From Methylorubrum extorquens (GTDB lineage Bacteria; Pseudomonadota; Alphaproteobacteria; Rhizobiales; Beijerinckiaceae): a stretch of 64,000 bases of DNA. The stretch lies in contig NZ_JALJXF010000001.1 of assembly GCF_024169925.1 (NCBI RefSeq), positions 998,001-1,062,000 of the forward strand. The letters are read 5' to 3'. The position numbers and the translations under genes were made by a program. Under the pieces are notes generated by a model. The model searched no databases. It was given only the letters and a program-made list of their open reading frames with translations, and had not been told where the DNA came from. Positions 42,294 to 49,340 of the stretch are shown here, in pieces. The stretch's first letter is position 1; each line of letters begins with the position of its first letter.

Positions 42294-42541
42294 GCGGCGG
42301 CCCCATCGACTGCACGGGAGGGGCGCGGAACGCCGACCGGCCAATCCGTTTCTGCCGGCCAATTGTCGGCGAACCACTGGAGGCCATTATGCAGGCGCTC
42401 GGAACCCATGTCGGCACCGGCGCGCAGGCGCGAGATCGAATTGCCCGACCCGAACACGATGGTCGAGACGCGCGCCTCCGAGCGGCCAACGGCCTGCGCG
42501 TAGGCTTCGGACACGGTCAGGAGCTGGTCGCGGAGTCTCAT
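42290..42541 (-). CDS. Cro-like DNA-binding protein (83 aa)
   Basis: The N-terminal helices (LRDQLLTVSEAYAQAVGRSEARVSTIVFGSG) look like a helix-turn-helix. It is the first gene of the leftward early operon, divergent from the repressor gene, the position of Cro. The start at 42541 falls just downstream of the predicted transcription start, so the mRNA may be nearly leaderless. An upstream GTG at 42568 would lie inside the operator and is unlikely. Confidence 0.62.
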   Translation of the reverse strand: MRLRDQLLTVSEAYAQAVGRSEARVSTIVFGSGNSISRLRAGADMGSERLHNGLQWFADNWPAETDWPVGVPRPSRAVDGAAA

Positions 42542-42549
42542 GGCTGCGA

Positions 42550-42578
42550 AAACTGCGCGATATTTCACGCACTGTCAA
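42550..42578 (-). promoter_or_regulatory. Leftward early promoter (TTGACA, 17-bp spacer)
   Basis: A perfect -35 TTGACA (42578-42573) precedes a 17-bp spacer and a weak -10 CAGTTT (42555-42550). The operator at 42555-42570 lies in the spacer, so repressor binding would block the polymerase. It would drive the Cro-like, replication and regulatory genes. The weak -10 is the uncertain part. Confidence 0.55.
42555..42570. promoter_or_regulatory. Repressor operator, leftward promoter
   Basis: GCGCGATATTTCACGC matches the palindrome GCGTGAAATTTCACGC at 14 of 16 positions. It fills the spacer of the leftward promoter. Confidence 0.75.
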
Positions 42579-42593
42579 CGTGATATCTAGCGC
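42578..42593. promoter_or_regulatory. Weak middle operator
   Basis: ACGTGATATCTAGCGC matches the operator palindrome at 11 of 16 positions. Its centre is 23 bp from the leftward operator and 35 bp from the one at the repressor start. Possibly a low-affinity site like lambda OR2/OR3. Confidence 0.35.
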
Positions 42594-42622
42594 TTCGCCC
42601 AATCCGCTCCATGCGCTAAATT
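42594..42622 (+). promoter_or_regulatory. Candidate repressor maintenance promoter, leaderless mRNA
   Basis: A -10-like TAAATT (42617-42622) with a weak -35 (TTCGCC at 42594-42599, 17-bp spacer) places transcription start at the repressor ATG (42629). No ribosome site precedes the ATG, in agreement with a leaderless message as for lambda cI. The overlapping operator at 42613-42628 would give autoregulation. Confidence 0.5.
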
Positions 42623-42628
42623 TTACGC
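42613..42628. promoter_or_regulatory. Repressor operator abutting its own start codon
   Basis: GCGCTAAATTTTACGC matches the palindrome at 13 of 16 positions and ends one base before the repressor ATG. Occupancy would block the repressor's own promoter. Confidence 0.6.
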
Positions 42629-43378
42629 ATGACTGAAGTCGATGCCGATGGCGTCCTCGCTCGCATCCAGCGGCGGTTGGATGCGCTCCGATTGAGCGAG
42701 CGGAAAGCAGCTGAGGACGCCGGCCTCGGACAGTCGGCGATTCGCAACATCCGCGAGGGCAAGTCTCGCTCCCCGCGCCTGGAGACGATTATTAAGCTCG
42801 CGCCGATTTTGCAGGTCTCTCCGGAATGGCTGGCCTTCGGCGGAGACGAGGCGATCGATGCGGCGAAGGAGGCTTCAGCTGCGTTGCCGCCGGCATCCCT
42901 GCCGGTGGTCGGCGAGGTGGCTGCAGGCCGTTGGCTGGAGGCTGACGACCACGTTGACGTGCCTCTCTACGACCCGGTGCCGGTTCAGCCCGACACGCGG
43001 TGGCCGATCGAGTCGCAATACGGTTTGGTGGTACGTGGTACGTCGCTGAACCGCGTCGCGATCGACGGCGATATTCTCGCCTGCGTCGACGCCATCACTG
43101 CTCGCTATCAGCCGAGGGAAGACGACCTGGTCATCGTCGAGATGACCCGGAACGCCGGACTGCTCCGGCAGATGACGGCAAAGCGATACATGCGGCAGGG
43201 CACGCACGTCGAATTGTGGCCGGACTCGGACGACGAGCGTTGGCAGACGCCGATCATCATTCCGCTGCCTGAGGAAGGGCTATCGTCATCGATCGAGGAT
43301 GACGACGGCCGTATCGAGGTGCGGATCAAGGCAATGGTGACGTGGATCCATCGCCCGGTGCAGAAGCGCCGCCGCTAG
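42629..43378 (+). CDS. CI/LexA-type phage repressor (249 aa)
   Basis: Residues 10-70 are an HTH_3 domain (RKAAEDAGLGQSAIRNIREG with the recognition helix near 35-43). Residues 90-230 form a LexA-like S24 peptidase domain: the self-cleavage site is Ala99-Gly100 (EVAAGRW), the nucleophile Ser139 (VVRGTSL) and the base Lys185 (MTAKRYM). The protein should dimerise on the palindromic operators, hold both early promoters off and be cleaved in a RecA-dependent SOS response. Start at the ATG 42629 with no Shine-Dalgarno site. Confidence 0.9.
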   Translation: MTEVDADGVLARIQRRLDALRLSERKAAEDAGLGQSAIRNIREGKSRSPRLETIIKLAPILQVSPEWLAFGGDEAIDAAKEASAALPPASLPVVGEVAAGRWLEADDHVDVPLYDPVPVQPDTRWPIESQYGLVVRGTSLNRVAIDGDILACVDAITARYQPREDDLVIVEMTRNAGLLRQMTAKRYMRQGTHVELWPDSDDERWQTPIIIPLPEEGLSSSIEDDDGRIEVRIKAMVTWIHRPVQKRRR

Positions 43379-43644
43379 AAGGGGATCGACGCCTCGTCGA
43401 CCGCGATGCCAACGAGGCTTGCCCGTCCACCATCGCAGCTGAGGCAGCAGAACGGGGCGTCCCGCAGCATACCGGCCACGTCAGGCATCGTAAGCGGTGC
43501 GGTCTCTACGAGGATAGGCTCCTCGATAGCAGCGAACCTCAGCGGACGAGACCAGAACGACCGTACGTCCTCATTGCCGCAACCGTTGCAGCGCCGAGTA
43601 GCGATGATGTCGTAACCGAGGGGGTTGTCCCAGGTGAACGTCAT
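43375..43644 (-). CDS. Small zinc-finger-like protein (89 aa)
   Basis: CNGCGNED near residue 19 and CCLSCDGG near 66 could form one four-cysteine zinc site. The gene is read towards the repressor gene and overlaps its stop by 4 bp. Transcribed leftward from the region of the rightward early promoter. Function unknown. Confidence 0.55.
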   Translation of the reverse strand: MTFTWDNPLGYDIIATRRCNGCGNEDVRSFWSRPLRFAAIEEPILVETAPLTMPDVAGMLRDAPFCCLSCDGGRASLVGIAVDEASIPF

Positions 43645-43655
43645 AGCATCCTTCC

Positions 43656-43913
43656 TCAGAACGGCAGCTGATCGGACACGCTGGGCGGAACGGCCCCATA
43701 GGTCTCGAGGGTGATTGCTTCGCCTTCATCGAACTCTCCGCTGCCGCGGCGCAGGAAGGCGGCCGAGCCAGCCGCATGCCCGCCCTCGACCTTTGACGCC
43801 GCGACGCGGCGCGCCTCGTCAGCGTTCTTGCAAGACGTGAATCGCCCATGGGCGAGCCTCCCATTCTGATCCCGCACGAAAGTCTGGACGCCGTACAGAT
43901 CGCTGCTCGCCAC
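43656..43913 (-). CDS. Hypothetical protein (85 aa)
   Basis: A small alpha/beta protein (VQTFVRDQNGRLAHGRFTSCKNADEARRVA) that resembles short phage proteins of unknown role. I place the start at GTG 43913 because AGGA lies 5 bp upstream; the open frame from 44048 crosses the operators and is not likely translated. Confidence 0.55.
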   Translation of the reverse strand: MASSDLYGVQTFVRDQNGRLAHGRFTSCKNADEARRVAASKVEGGHAAGSAAFLRRGSGEFDEGEAITLETYGAVPPSVSDQLPF

Positions 43914-44000
43914 GTGTTCCTCCCGCCGGGCTACCTCGAAAGGATGGGCGGGTATGAGAACAAAGCAAGCACGATTTCCGGGCCTGTGGAAAAGCCGAAT

Positions 44001-44016
44001 GCGTGAAATTGCGCGC
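44001..44016. promoter_or_regulatory. Repressor operator upstream of the rightward early promoter
   Basis: GCGTGAAATTGCGCGC matches the operator palindrome at 14 of 16 positions. Its centre is 28 bp from that of the stronger operator at 44028-44045. Confidence 0.7.
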
Positions 44017-44023
44017 ATGACGC

Positions 44024-44051
44024 TTGACGCGTGAAATTTCACGCGCATACT
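44024..44051 (+). promoter_or_regulatory. Rightward early promoter (TTGACG, 16-bp spacer, CATACT)
   Basis: -35 TTGACG at 44024-44029 and -10 CATACT at 44046-44051 are separated by 16 bp that are filled by the palindromic operator. It drives the recombination-integration operon from GTG 44084. Repressor and polymerase binding should be mutually exclusive. Confidence 0.78.
44028..44045. promoter_or_regulatory. Primary repressor operator (perfect 18-bp palindrome)
   Basis: CGCGTGAAATTTCACGCG is a perfect palindrome and the best match to the consensus shared by the five sites. It lies in the promoter spacer. Confidence 0.85.
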
Positions 44052-44083
44052 AAACCCATCGCCGCCAGCGATGGAGCCGCCCA

Positions 44084-44296
44084 GTGCCCGCCGCCACCCC
44101 CGCCTTCTGGTCCGAGTTCAACGCTCGCACCGGCCTGTACGAGGTCCACGACGACCGCGGCCCGGTGCTCGGTTTCGAGCACATCGACTGCCGCGCTGAC
44201 GCCGACCACCACGCCCTCGACCTGATCGCTGCGGCGGACGCGGATCGCGCCGCGCTGGACGATCACGAGGCGCAGATCCTGGCGGAGGCGGCGTAG
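44084..44296 (+). CDS. First gene of rightward early operon (70 aa)
   Basis: A small acidic protein (FNARTGLYEVHDDRGPVLGFEHID) from GTG 44084, behind GGAG. First gene after the rightward early promoter. No family recognised; position is that of lambda early small regulators. Confidence 0.55.
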   Translation: MPAATPAFWSEFNARTGLYEVHDDRGPVLGFEHIDCRADADHHALDLIAAADADRAALDDHEAQILAEAA

Positions 44297-44298
44297 CC

Positions 44299-44631
44299 AT
44301 GGCCGCCCGTCCCCGCTTCACCTCCCGCCAGCAGGCGTTCAGCGCCGCCGCCGCTCTCGGCCGGGCTTTCGCCGCGGTCGGTGGCCGCGCCGCTCTGGCT
44401 CAGCGCCTCGGCATGAAGGGCGTCCCCCAGGCTTGGGGCTTCTGCCCTGAGGCCCGCGTCGAAGCCGTCGCCGCCGTCACCGGCGTGCCCGCCCACGAAC
44501 TGCGCCCCGACCTGTTTTCGGCTCCTGCGGCCGCCCCGCGCAACGACGCCGAGCAGGCGGTCGCCTCGCACCTCGCCGCCGGCCGGCACTTCGCCCTGAC
44601 CGGCCGCACTCTTTCCTCCGAAAGGCACTGA
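44299..44631 (+). CDS. Cro/YdaS-like helix-turn-helix protein (110 aa)
   Basis: Residues 29-60 (GRAALAQRLGMKGVPQAWGFCPEARVEAVA) resemble YdaS-type Cro-like domains, with PAHELRPDLF at the end as in that family. It probably binds DNA. It could be a second regulator of the early operon or part of a toxin-antitoxin-like pair with a neighbouring small gene. Confidence 0.6.
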   Translation: MAARPRFTSRQQAFSAAAALGRAFAAVGGRAALAQRLGMKGVPQAWGFCPEARVEAVAAVTGVPAHELRPDLFSAPAAAPRNDAEQAVASHLAAGRHFALTGRTLSSERH

Positions 44632-44632
44632 G

Positions 44633-44776
44633 ATGACCGACGTTCTGCTCTCCATGCCTGCGTGGCAGGCTCTGGCAATCTCGGCCGTCGCTCCGGGTGT
44701 CGTGACCCTGTCGGTGATCTGGATCGTCGCTGAGACCGTCCGCCTCGTCCGCCCGGCGCTCACGGAGCGGCTGTGA
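44633..44776 (+). CDS. Small single-helix membrane protein (47 aa)
   Basis: ATG 44633 starts two bases after the previous stop and the TGA at 44774-44776 overlaps the next ATG. One hydrophobic helix (ISAVAPGVVTLSVIWIVAE) makes up most of the protein. Function unknown; coupling on both sides supports translation. Confidence 0.55.
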   Translation: MTDVLLSMPAWQALAISAVAPGVVTLSVIWIVAETVRLVRPALTERL

Positions 44777-45057
44777 TGGCCGAGCCTCTGTCCGTCCTCA
44801 TTCAGAACGAGCGCGACGCCGCTCGCACCTTCGGCCTCGCTGCCGGGCTCCTGATCGGCGGCGCCTCGCAGGCCGATGCCGGGATCCGCGCGCTCGGGTC
44901 CGGAATCGACCTGATCGCCCAAGCCTCCCGCGATGGTGGTGATCCCGCGGCTGTGGCCGCCCAGGTCGCCCGGCTCGAACGCGAGGCCGCCTACCTGCTC
45001 GACCGGCTCGTCGCGATGCGGGCTCCCGCCACCGCTAGCACCCGCGAGGCCGCATGA
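44776..45057 (+). CDS. Helical early protein (93 aa)
   Basis: A helical protein with an Ala-rich body; the ATG overlaps the previous stop (TGATG). Function unknown. Confidence 0.55.
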   Translation: MAEPLSVLIQNERDAARTFGLAAGLLIGGASQADAGIRALGSGIDLIAQASRDGGDPAAVAAQVARLEREAAYLLDRLVAMRAPATASTREAA

Positions 45058-45275
45058 GCACGGACATGCCAACACCCGCCGCGCTGCTCGGCCCCCAAGC
45101 CGTCGCGATCGCCGCCGCCGACTACCTCCTGATGTCGGTCGGGCTGCCGACCTACACGGCGCTCGCCCTGCGGGTCGTCCCGATGGTGGTGAGCGAGCTA
45201 CCCGATGGCGTCGTCTCGCTCGACGCGGCCCGCGCTGACCGGCGCCCGGCTGGAACGGTCGGGAGGCGCCTGTGA
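45054..45275 (+). CDS. Hypothetical early protein (73 aa)
   Basis: An Ala/Val-rich small protein with a hydrophobic middle, coupled by ATGA. No family recognised. Confidence 0.5.
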   Translation: MSTDMPTPAALLGPQAVAIAAADYLLMSVGLPTYTALALRVVPMVVSELPDGVVSLDAARADRRPAGTVGRRL

Positions 45276-45469
45276 GCGAGAATGCGGCTTGCTCTCTCAC
45301 GGTGGAGCGCGGCGCTTCCGGCTGCGCGAGCCTGACCATCGACCTCGGCGAGTGCGAGGCGGTCATCGACCTGCCGCACGCCGAGACCCGCAAGCTGATC
45401 CGCGCGCTGTCTGCCGCGCTCGGTGACGGATTCGAGCGGACGCACGGGACGGAGGCGAGCGATGCGTAG
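45272..45469 (+). CDS. Hypothetical early protein (65 aa)
   Basis: A small protein with three Cys (residues 7, 18 and 28) in the first half (TVERGASGCASLTIDLGEC). Start coupled by GTGA-type overlap. Unknown function. Confidence 0.5.
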   Translation: MSENAACSLTVERGASGCASLTIDLGECEAVIDLPHAETRKLIRALSAALGDGFERTHGTEASDA

Positions 45470-45737
45470 CGCTGCCCTCGCCCGCCCCTTCACCGCCGAG
45501 GAAGCGGCTCGTTGGCTCGTCGCAGCCGGCCACGGCCTCCTCATGGTCTCGACCGACGAGGCGCTCGCCCGGCGGTTGGTCGAGGTCATGATCCGCGAGG
45601 GGAAACGGCTCGGCCGCGCCCCGAACGACTTCGACGCCATCCGCGCCGAGATGCGCCGCCTCTGGGGCGAGCACGAGCGGGCCGGGCGCTCGCGGGAATG
45701 CCGACGCTTCCATCCTGATCCGAGCCGGAGGGGCTGA
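45462..45737 (+). CDS. Helical early protein (91 aa)
   Basis: The N-terminal MRSAALARPFTAEEAARWLVAAG and the following helices suggest a small helical DNA- or protein-binding domain. The ATG at 45462 overlaps the previous gene by 8 bp; the start sequence GCGATGCGTAGC recurs at 55875. Function unknown. Confidence 0.55.
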   Translation: MRSAALARPFTAEEAARWLVAAGHGLLMVSTDEALARRLVEVMIREGKRLGRAPNDFDAIRAEMRRLWGEHERAGRSRECRRFHPDPSRRG

Positions 45738-45740
45738 GCC

Positions 45741-46121
45741 GTGATCCTCAAGCGCACGAAGAACAAGCTTCAGGTGGGCAACCTGATTGTGACCGCGAGC
45801 CGCTGGCCCTGGCAGGGGTATGGCTGGCGCTCCACGGGTGGGCCGACCGCACCGCTCAACACCTTTGGCGCGCGCTTCGGCGGCGGCTGGCAGTACAAGC
45901 TGGGCATCCAGATTGGGGGCACCACGGTGCTGCTGGATCTGCTCTTCGGCATCCTGACCTTCCGCTGGGAATCCACTGCAGCACGGGCGGCGCAGTCCCG
46001 CCGAGAGGCCGAGCATGCAGAGTGGCTTCGACGCTTCGACGCAGAGCGAGCCAAACACGAGGCCGAGATTGCCGCGATCCGCGCCGGCCGGCGTCGCGTC
46101 TCCGACGACATTCCGTTCTGA
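45741..46121 (+). CDS. Hypothetical protein with C-terminal coiled coil (126 aa)
   Basis: The first half is Gly/Trp-rich and may be membrane-associated (VLLDLLFGILTF near residue 65-76); the second half is a charged coiled coil. Its C-terminus ends DDIPF, a motif common at the ends of single-strand DNA-binding proteins and their partners, but this is only suggestive. Lies right before the exonuclease gene. Confidence 0.55.
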   Translation: MILKRTKNKLQVGNLIVTASRWPWQGYGWRSTGGPTAPLNTFGARFGGGWQYKLGIQIGGTTVLLDLLFGILTFRWESTAARAAQSRREAEHAEWLRRFDAERAKHEAEIAAIRAGRRRVSDDIPF

Positions 46122-46129
46122 GGCGCGCC

Positions 46130-47071
46130 ATGAAGATCGAGCGCATCCCCTACACCACGCGCGAGGCGTGGTTCGCGGCCCGGCAGCAGGACGTCACCGC
46201 CTCCGTGGCGGGCGCTCTGCTCGGCGTCCATGAGCACACGACCGCCTTCAGCCTCTGGGCGCTGAAGAGCGGCCTGCTCGCCGAGGACCCGACCGAGTCC
46301 AAGCCCGCCCGCCGCGGACGGCTCCTCGAGGACGACGCCCTGCAGGTGCTCGTCGAGGATCGGCCTACCTGGACCGTCACAGCCGGCGGCAACGAATACC
46401 TGCGCGCACCGGCCCTGCGCATCGGGGCGACTCCCGACGCCTACGCCGTCGATCCCGACCGGCCCGGCCGCGGAATCGTGCAGGTGAAGACCACTTCGGA
46501 TTTCGTGTTCCGGAAGAAGTGGCGCGACGAGGCCGGCGACCTCGTGCTGCCGCTCTGGATCGCCTGCCAAGCGATCGTCGAGGCGAAGCTGACCGGCGCG
46601 TCCTGGGCGAGCGTGGCACTCCTCGTCGTCGGGCACGGTCTCGACCTGCATGTGATCGACGTGCCGCTGCACGAGGGCATCTGGCACCGCCTCGTCGGCG
46701 AGGCGAAGCTGTTCTGGGAGCGGGTCGCAAGCGGAGAGGCGCCGGCCGCCGACTATGCCCGCGACGGCGAGACCATCGCCGATCTGTGGCCGCCTGACGC
46801 CGCCGCCGAACCGCTGGACCTCTCCGCCGACAACCTCCTGCCCGCTCTTCTCGACGAGCGCGAGGCGATCAACGCCCGCGTGAAGTCCGACGAGAAGCGG
46901 CTCGCCGAGATCAAGGCCGAGATCACCGCGAAACTGGCTGGCGCCACCGCCGCGCAACTCGCCGACGGCCGCGTCATCACGCGGACCCTCCAGAGCCGGG
47001 CCGAGCACACGGTCAAGGCCAGCACCTTCCCCGTCCTGCGCGTCCGCGCGCCTCGAAAGGCAGCAGCATGA
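46130..47071 (+). CDS. yqaJ: YqaJ-family viral recombinase / exonuclease (313 aa)
   Basis: A PD-(D/E)XK nuclease layout: TASVAGALLG near the N-terminus, RRGRLLEDDAL, then ATPDAYAV (Asp about 105) and IVQVKTTSDFVF (Gln-Val-Lys, the E/QxK site). The C-terminal helical part is normal for the family. It resects DNA ends to feed the RecT annealase encoded next. Confidence 0.82.
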   Translation: MKIERIPYTTREAWFAARQQDVTASVAGALLGVHEHTTAFSLWALKSGLLAEDPTESKPARRGRLLEDDALQVLVEDRPTWTVTAGGNEYLRAPALRIGATPDAYAVDPDRPGRGIVQVKTTSDFVFRKKWRDEAGDLVLPLWIACQAIVEAKLTGASWASVALLVVGHGLDLHVIDVPLHEGIWHRLVGEAKLFWERVASGEAPAADYARDGETIADLWPPDAAAEPLDLSADNLLPALLDEREAINARVKSDEKRLAEIKAEITAKLAGATAAQLADGRVITRTLQSRAEHTVKASTFPVLRVRAPRKAAA

Positions 47072-48042
47072 GCAACAACGCCCTCGCCATCTCAGAGACC
47101 GAGAAGCGGATCGCCGAGCGCATCGACCCGCAAGCAATGGGCGGCCTCGCGGTCTCGGCCCAGGCCGGCGGCGTCATCTTCGCCAACGCCGACGAGGTGA
47201 TGAACTTCGCGAAGATGATGGCGGTCTCGGCGGCCGGCGTCCGCAAGCACCTGCGCGGCAACCCCGGGGCCTGCCTCGCGATCGTCACGCAGGCGGTCGA
47301 ATGGGGCATGTCGGCCTACGCGGTTGCCAACAAGAGCTACTTCGTCAACGACCAGATCGCGTTCGAGTCGCAGCTCGTGCAGGCGGTGATCCTGAAGCGG
47401 GCGCCGATCAAGGGCCGGATCAAGTTCGAGTTCACCGGCGAGGGCGATAAGCGGGTCTGCCGCGCTTGGTGCCGGCTCGCCGACGATCCGGACGAGATGG
47501 TCGAATACGTCTCGCCCGCGTTCGGCCGGATCACGCCGAAGAACTCGCCGCTCTGGAAGAGCGACCCCGACCAACAGCACGCCTACTATTCCGGCCGCGC
47601 GCTCTGCCGCCGCCATTTCCCCGACGTCCTGCTCGGCGTCTACACCGACGACGAGCTGCCGCCCGCGCATCAGGGCGCGGACCGGGCGCGCGACGTCACG
47701 CCGAAGGGGCTCGACGCGAAGCTTGATGCCCTGGCGGCGCGGCCAATCGCCGAGGAGTCGCGCGCCGGGCCGGCGGCCGATCTGGGCTTCGGTGACGTCG
47801 AAGCGCCCGACGGCGGTACGGGCGGCGAGGAACGGCCGACCTCCGACGAGGCCAAGCCCGACCGCGGCCAGGCGCCCGAGATCGACCGCGATCACGACGA
47901 CTTCAAGCTCGGATGGGAGGGCGGGTTCGCTGGCCTGCGCAAGGGCTTCAACAGCGCGATCAAGGCCGCCCCGGTGCGGCTGGCCCACTACGAGGCCGGC
48001 TTTGCTGCGGGCCAGGCGCACGATCCGGATGGGGAGGACTGA
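47068..48042 (+). CDS. recT: RecT-family single-strand annealing protein (324 aa)
   Basis: The RecT core is recognisable: FAKMMAVSAAGVRKHLRGNPGACLAIVTQAVEWGM, the AYAVANKSYFVNDQIAFESQLVQAVI segment and KFEFTGEG; a C-terminal acidic, low-complexity tail (about 215-285) leads to a short helical end. It anneals the strands exposed by the exonuclease, giving phage recombination. Confidence 0.85.
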   Translation: MSNNALAISETEKRIAERIDPQAMGGLAVSAQAGGVIFANADEVMNFAKMMAVSAAGVRKHLRGNPGACLAIVTQAVEWGMSAYAVANKSYFVNDQIAFESQLVQAVILKRAPIKGRIKFEFTGEGDKRVCRAWCRLADDPDEMVEYVSPAFGRITPKNSPLWKSDPDQQHAYYSGRALCRRHFPDVLLGVYTDDELPPAHQGADRARDVTPKGLDAKLDALAARPIAEESRAGPAADLGFGDVEAPDGGTGGEERPTSDEAKPDRGQAPEIDRDHDDFKLGWEGGFAGLRKGFNSAIKAAPVRLAHYEAGFAAGQAHDPDGED

Positions 48043-48045
48043 GCC

Positions 48046-48507
48046 GTGGCCGCTCCTCGCACCATCCCCGACGAAGCTGACATCATGCGCCTCGTGCGCG
48101 CCGGCCTGACATACACGGAGATCGAGTTTCGTCTTCGCGTCCCGCGCCATCGCGTCAGCCGCATCGCCACGGCCCACGGCTACGATAGCTCGAAGCGGAT
48201 CAAGCTGAAGGCTCAGAAGCGGGCCGCGTTGCGCGCCCGGCAGAGGGCCAAGGCGGCATTCGAGAAGGCGAAGGCTGAAGCCGAGCGCAGACGGCGTCTG
48301 GGCGAGCGCGATCCGCTGCGGCGCATCCCGGCGGTGCCCGCATGGGCCGCGAACGCCGGCCTGACGCAGGACTATCGCGACTTCGCCCGTGAGTTCGACG
48401 AGGACCGCGCCGCGCGGGAATGCCGGAAGCTGACGGCAGAGCGGCGCCGGCAGGAAGTCTTCGCCGCCCTCACCGGCGCGAATCCTCGCAAGGGAGGGGC
48501 AGCGTGA
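48046..48507 (+). CDS. Helix-turn-helix protein with basic tail (153 aa)
   Basis: The N-terminal part (ADIMRLVRAGLTYTEIEFRLRVPRHRVSRIATAHGY) is a helix-turn-helix. The rest is very basic and Arg-rich, so it should bind DNA or RNA. Start is GTG 48046. Possible early regulator. Confidence 0.55.
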   Translation: MAAPRTIPDEADIMRLVRAGLTYTEIEFRLRVPRHRVSRIATAHGYDSSKRIKLKAQKRAALRARQRAKAAFEKAKAEAERRRRLGERDPLRRIPAVPAWAANAGLTQDYRDFAREFDEDRAARECRKLTAERRRQEVFAALTGANPRKGGAA

Positions 48508-49340
48508 CCTCCCCTCCCACTGCGTCCCTCGTCTCCGCAGACGAGGGGAAGGCCCTTCGCGTGTTGGACCTGTTTTCCGGCATCGGCGGCTTCAGCCTCG
48601 GCTTGGAGCGCGCCAGCGGCTTCGAAACCGTCGCCTTCTGCGAAATCGATCCCTTCTGCCGGCGTGTGCTGGCGAAGCATTGGCCCGAGGTTCCCTGCTA
48701 CGATGACGTCCATACGCTTACCACTGACCGCCTCCGCTCAGATGGAATTGCCGTGGACGTCGTCTGTGGCGGCTTCCCCTGCCAAGATCTCAGTCTTGCG
48801 GGTCCCGGCTCCGGACTTGCCGGCGCCCGTTCCGGCCTCTTCTGGCAGCTGATTCGTGCCATTCGCATGGTTCGACCGACAGTCGCGGTCGTGGAGAACG
48901 TGGCGGCCCTCCTCGGGCGGGGAATGGGCACCGTTCTCGGGGCGCTGGCCGAGGAGGGGTATGACGCGGAATGGGATTGCGTTCGCGCTGTTGACGCCGG
49001 CCGTCCGCACCCACGGGACCGGGCTTATCTTGTTGCCCACGCCCAGGGCGACGGATGGGGACCGGGGTGGCCGGGGGGACTTGCTGACGGCCTTGCGGGG
49101 CTACCAATCGAGCCATGTTGGAGCGGCGATCCGGTCGCGTGGTTCGAGGAAAGGTTCGCCCAACCCGCGCTTCTGGGAATGGATGATGGGCTTCCCGGAG
49201 GACTTCACCGCCTCGGACCCTGTGGCAACGCCGTCGTCCCGCAGATCCCGGAGCTAATCGGTCGCGCGATCCTGTCCGCGCGCCGAGCCTCCCACACCCC
49301 CATTTCATCCGACACCCCGACCGGTGGAGGTGCTGCATGA
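48504..49340 (+). CDS. dcm: Cytosine-C5 DNA methyltransferase (278 aa)
   Basis: Motif I is LDLFSGIGGFSLGLE (from about 21), motif IV GGFPCQDLS with catalytic Cys93, motif VI ENVAALL (131-137), motif VIII around RPHPRDRAYLVA and motif X GNAVVPQIPELIGRAI. The region between VIII and X is very short (about 50 residues), so the target recognition domain is reduced compared with stand-alone enzymes. The GTG start overlaps the previous gene. A recognisable second frame is nested in this gene (48856-49257). It probably protects phage DNA. Confidence 0.8.
   Translation: MTSPPTASLVSADEGKALRVLDLFSGIGGFSLGLERASGFETVAFCEIDPFCRRVLAKHWPEVPCYDDVHTLTTDRLRSDGIAVDVVCGGFPCQDLSLAGPGSGLAGARSGLFWQLIRAIRMVRPTVAVVENVAALLGRGMGTVLGALAEEGYDAEWDCVRAVDAGRPHPRDRAYLVAHAQGDGWGPGWPGGLADGLAGLPIEPCWSGDPVAWFEERFAQPALLGMDDGLPGGLHRLGPCGNAVVPQIPELIGRAILSARRASHTPISSDTPTGGGAA
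48856..49257 (+). CDS. Second reading frame inside dcm, homologous to a phage module (133 aa)
   Basis: In the +1 frame, an open frame of 133 codons reads RQSRSWRTWRPSSGGEWAPF, FSGRWPRRGMTRNG, LLPTPRATDGDRGG and NPRFWEWMMGFPEDFT. These are motifs I recognise from a protein module common in phages, often downstream of or fused to cytosine methyltransferases. The same nucleotides carry conserved methyltransferase motifs VI, VIII and X. Translation would need its own start (ATG 48868 or similar). It may be a real overlapping gene or the frame-shifted shadow that gave rise to that module. Confidence 0.4.
   Translation: MPFAWFDRQSRSWRTWRPSSGGEWAPFSGRWPRRGMTRNGIAFALLTPAVRTHGTGLILLPTPRATDGDRGGRGDLLTALRGYQSSHVGAAIRSRGSRKGSPNPRFWEWMMGFPEDFTASDPVATPSSRRSRS

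Noticed and set aside
44000-44048. Translation start at 44048 for the gene ending at 43656
   Set aside because: It would place coding sequence over the two strongest operators and a promoter; GTG 43913 has a good ribosome site.
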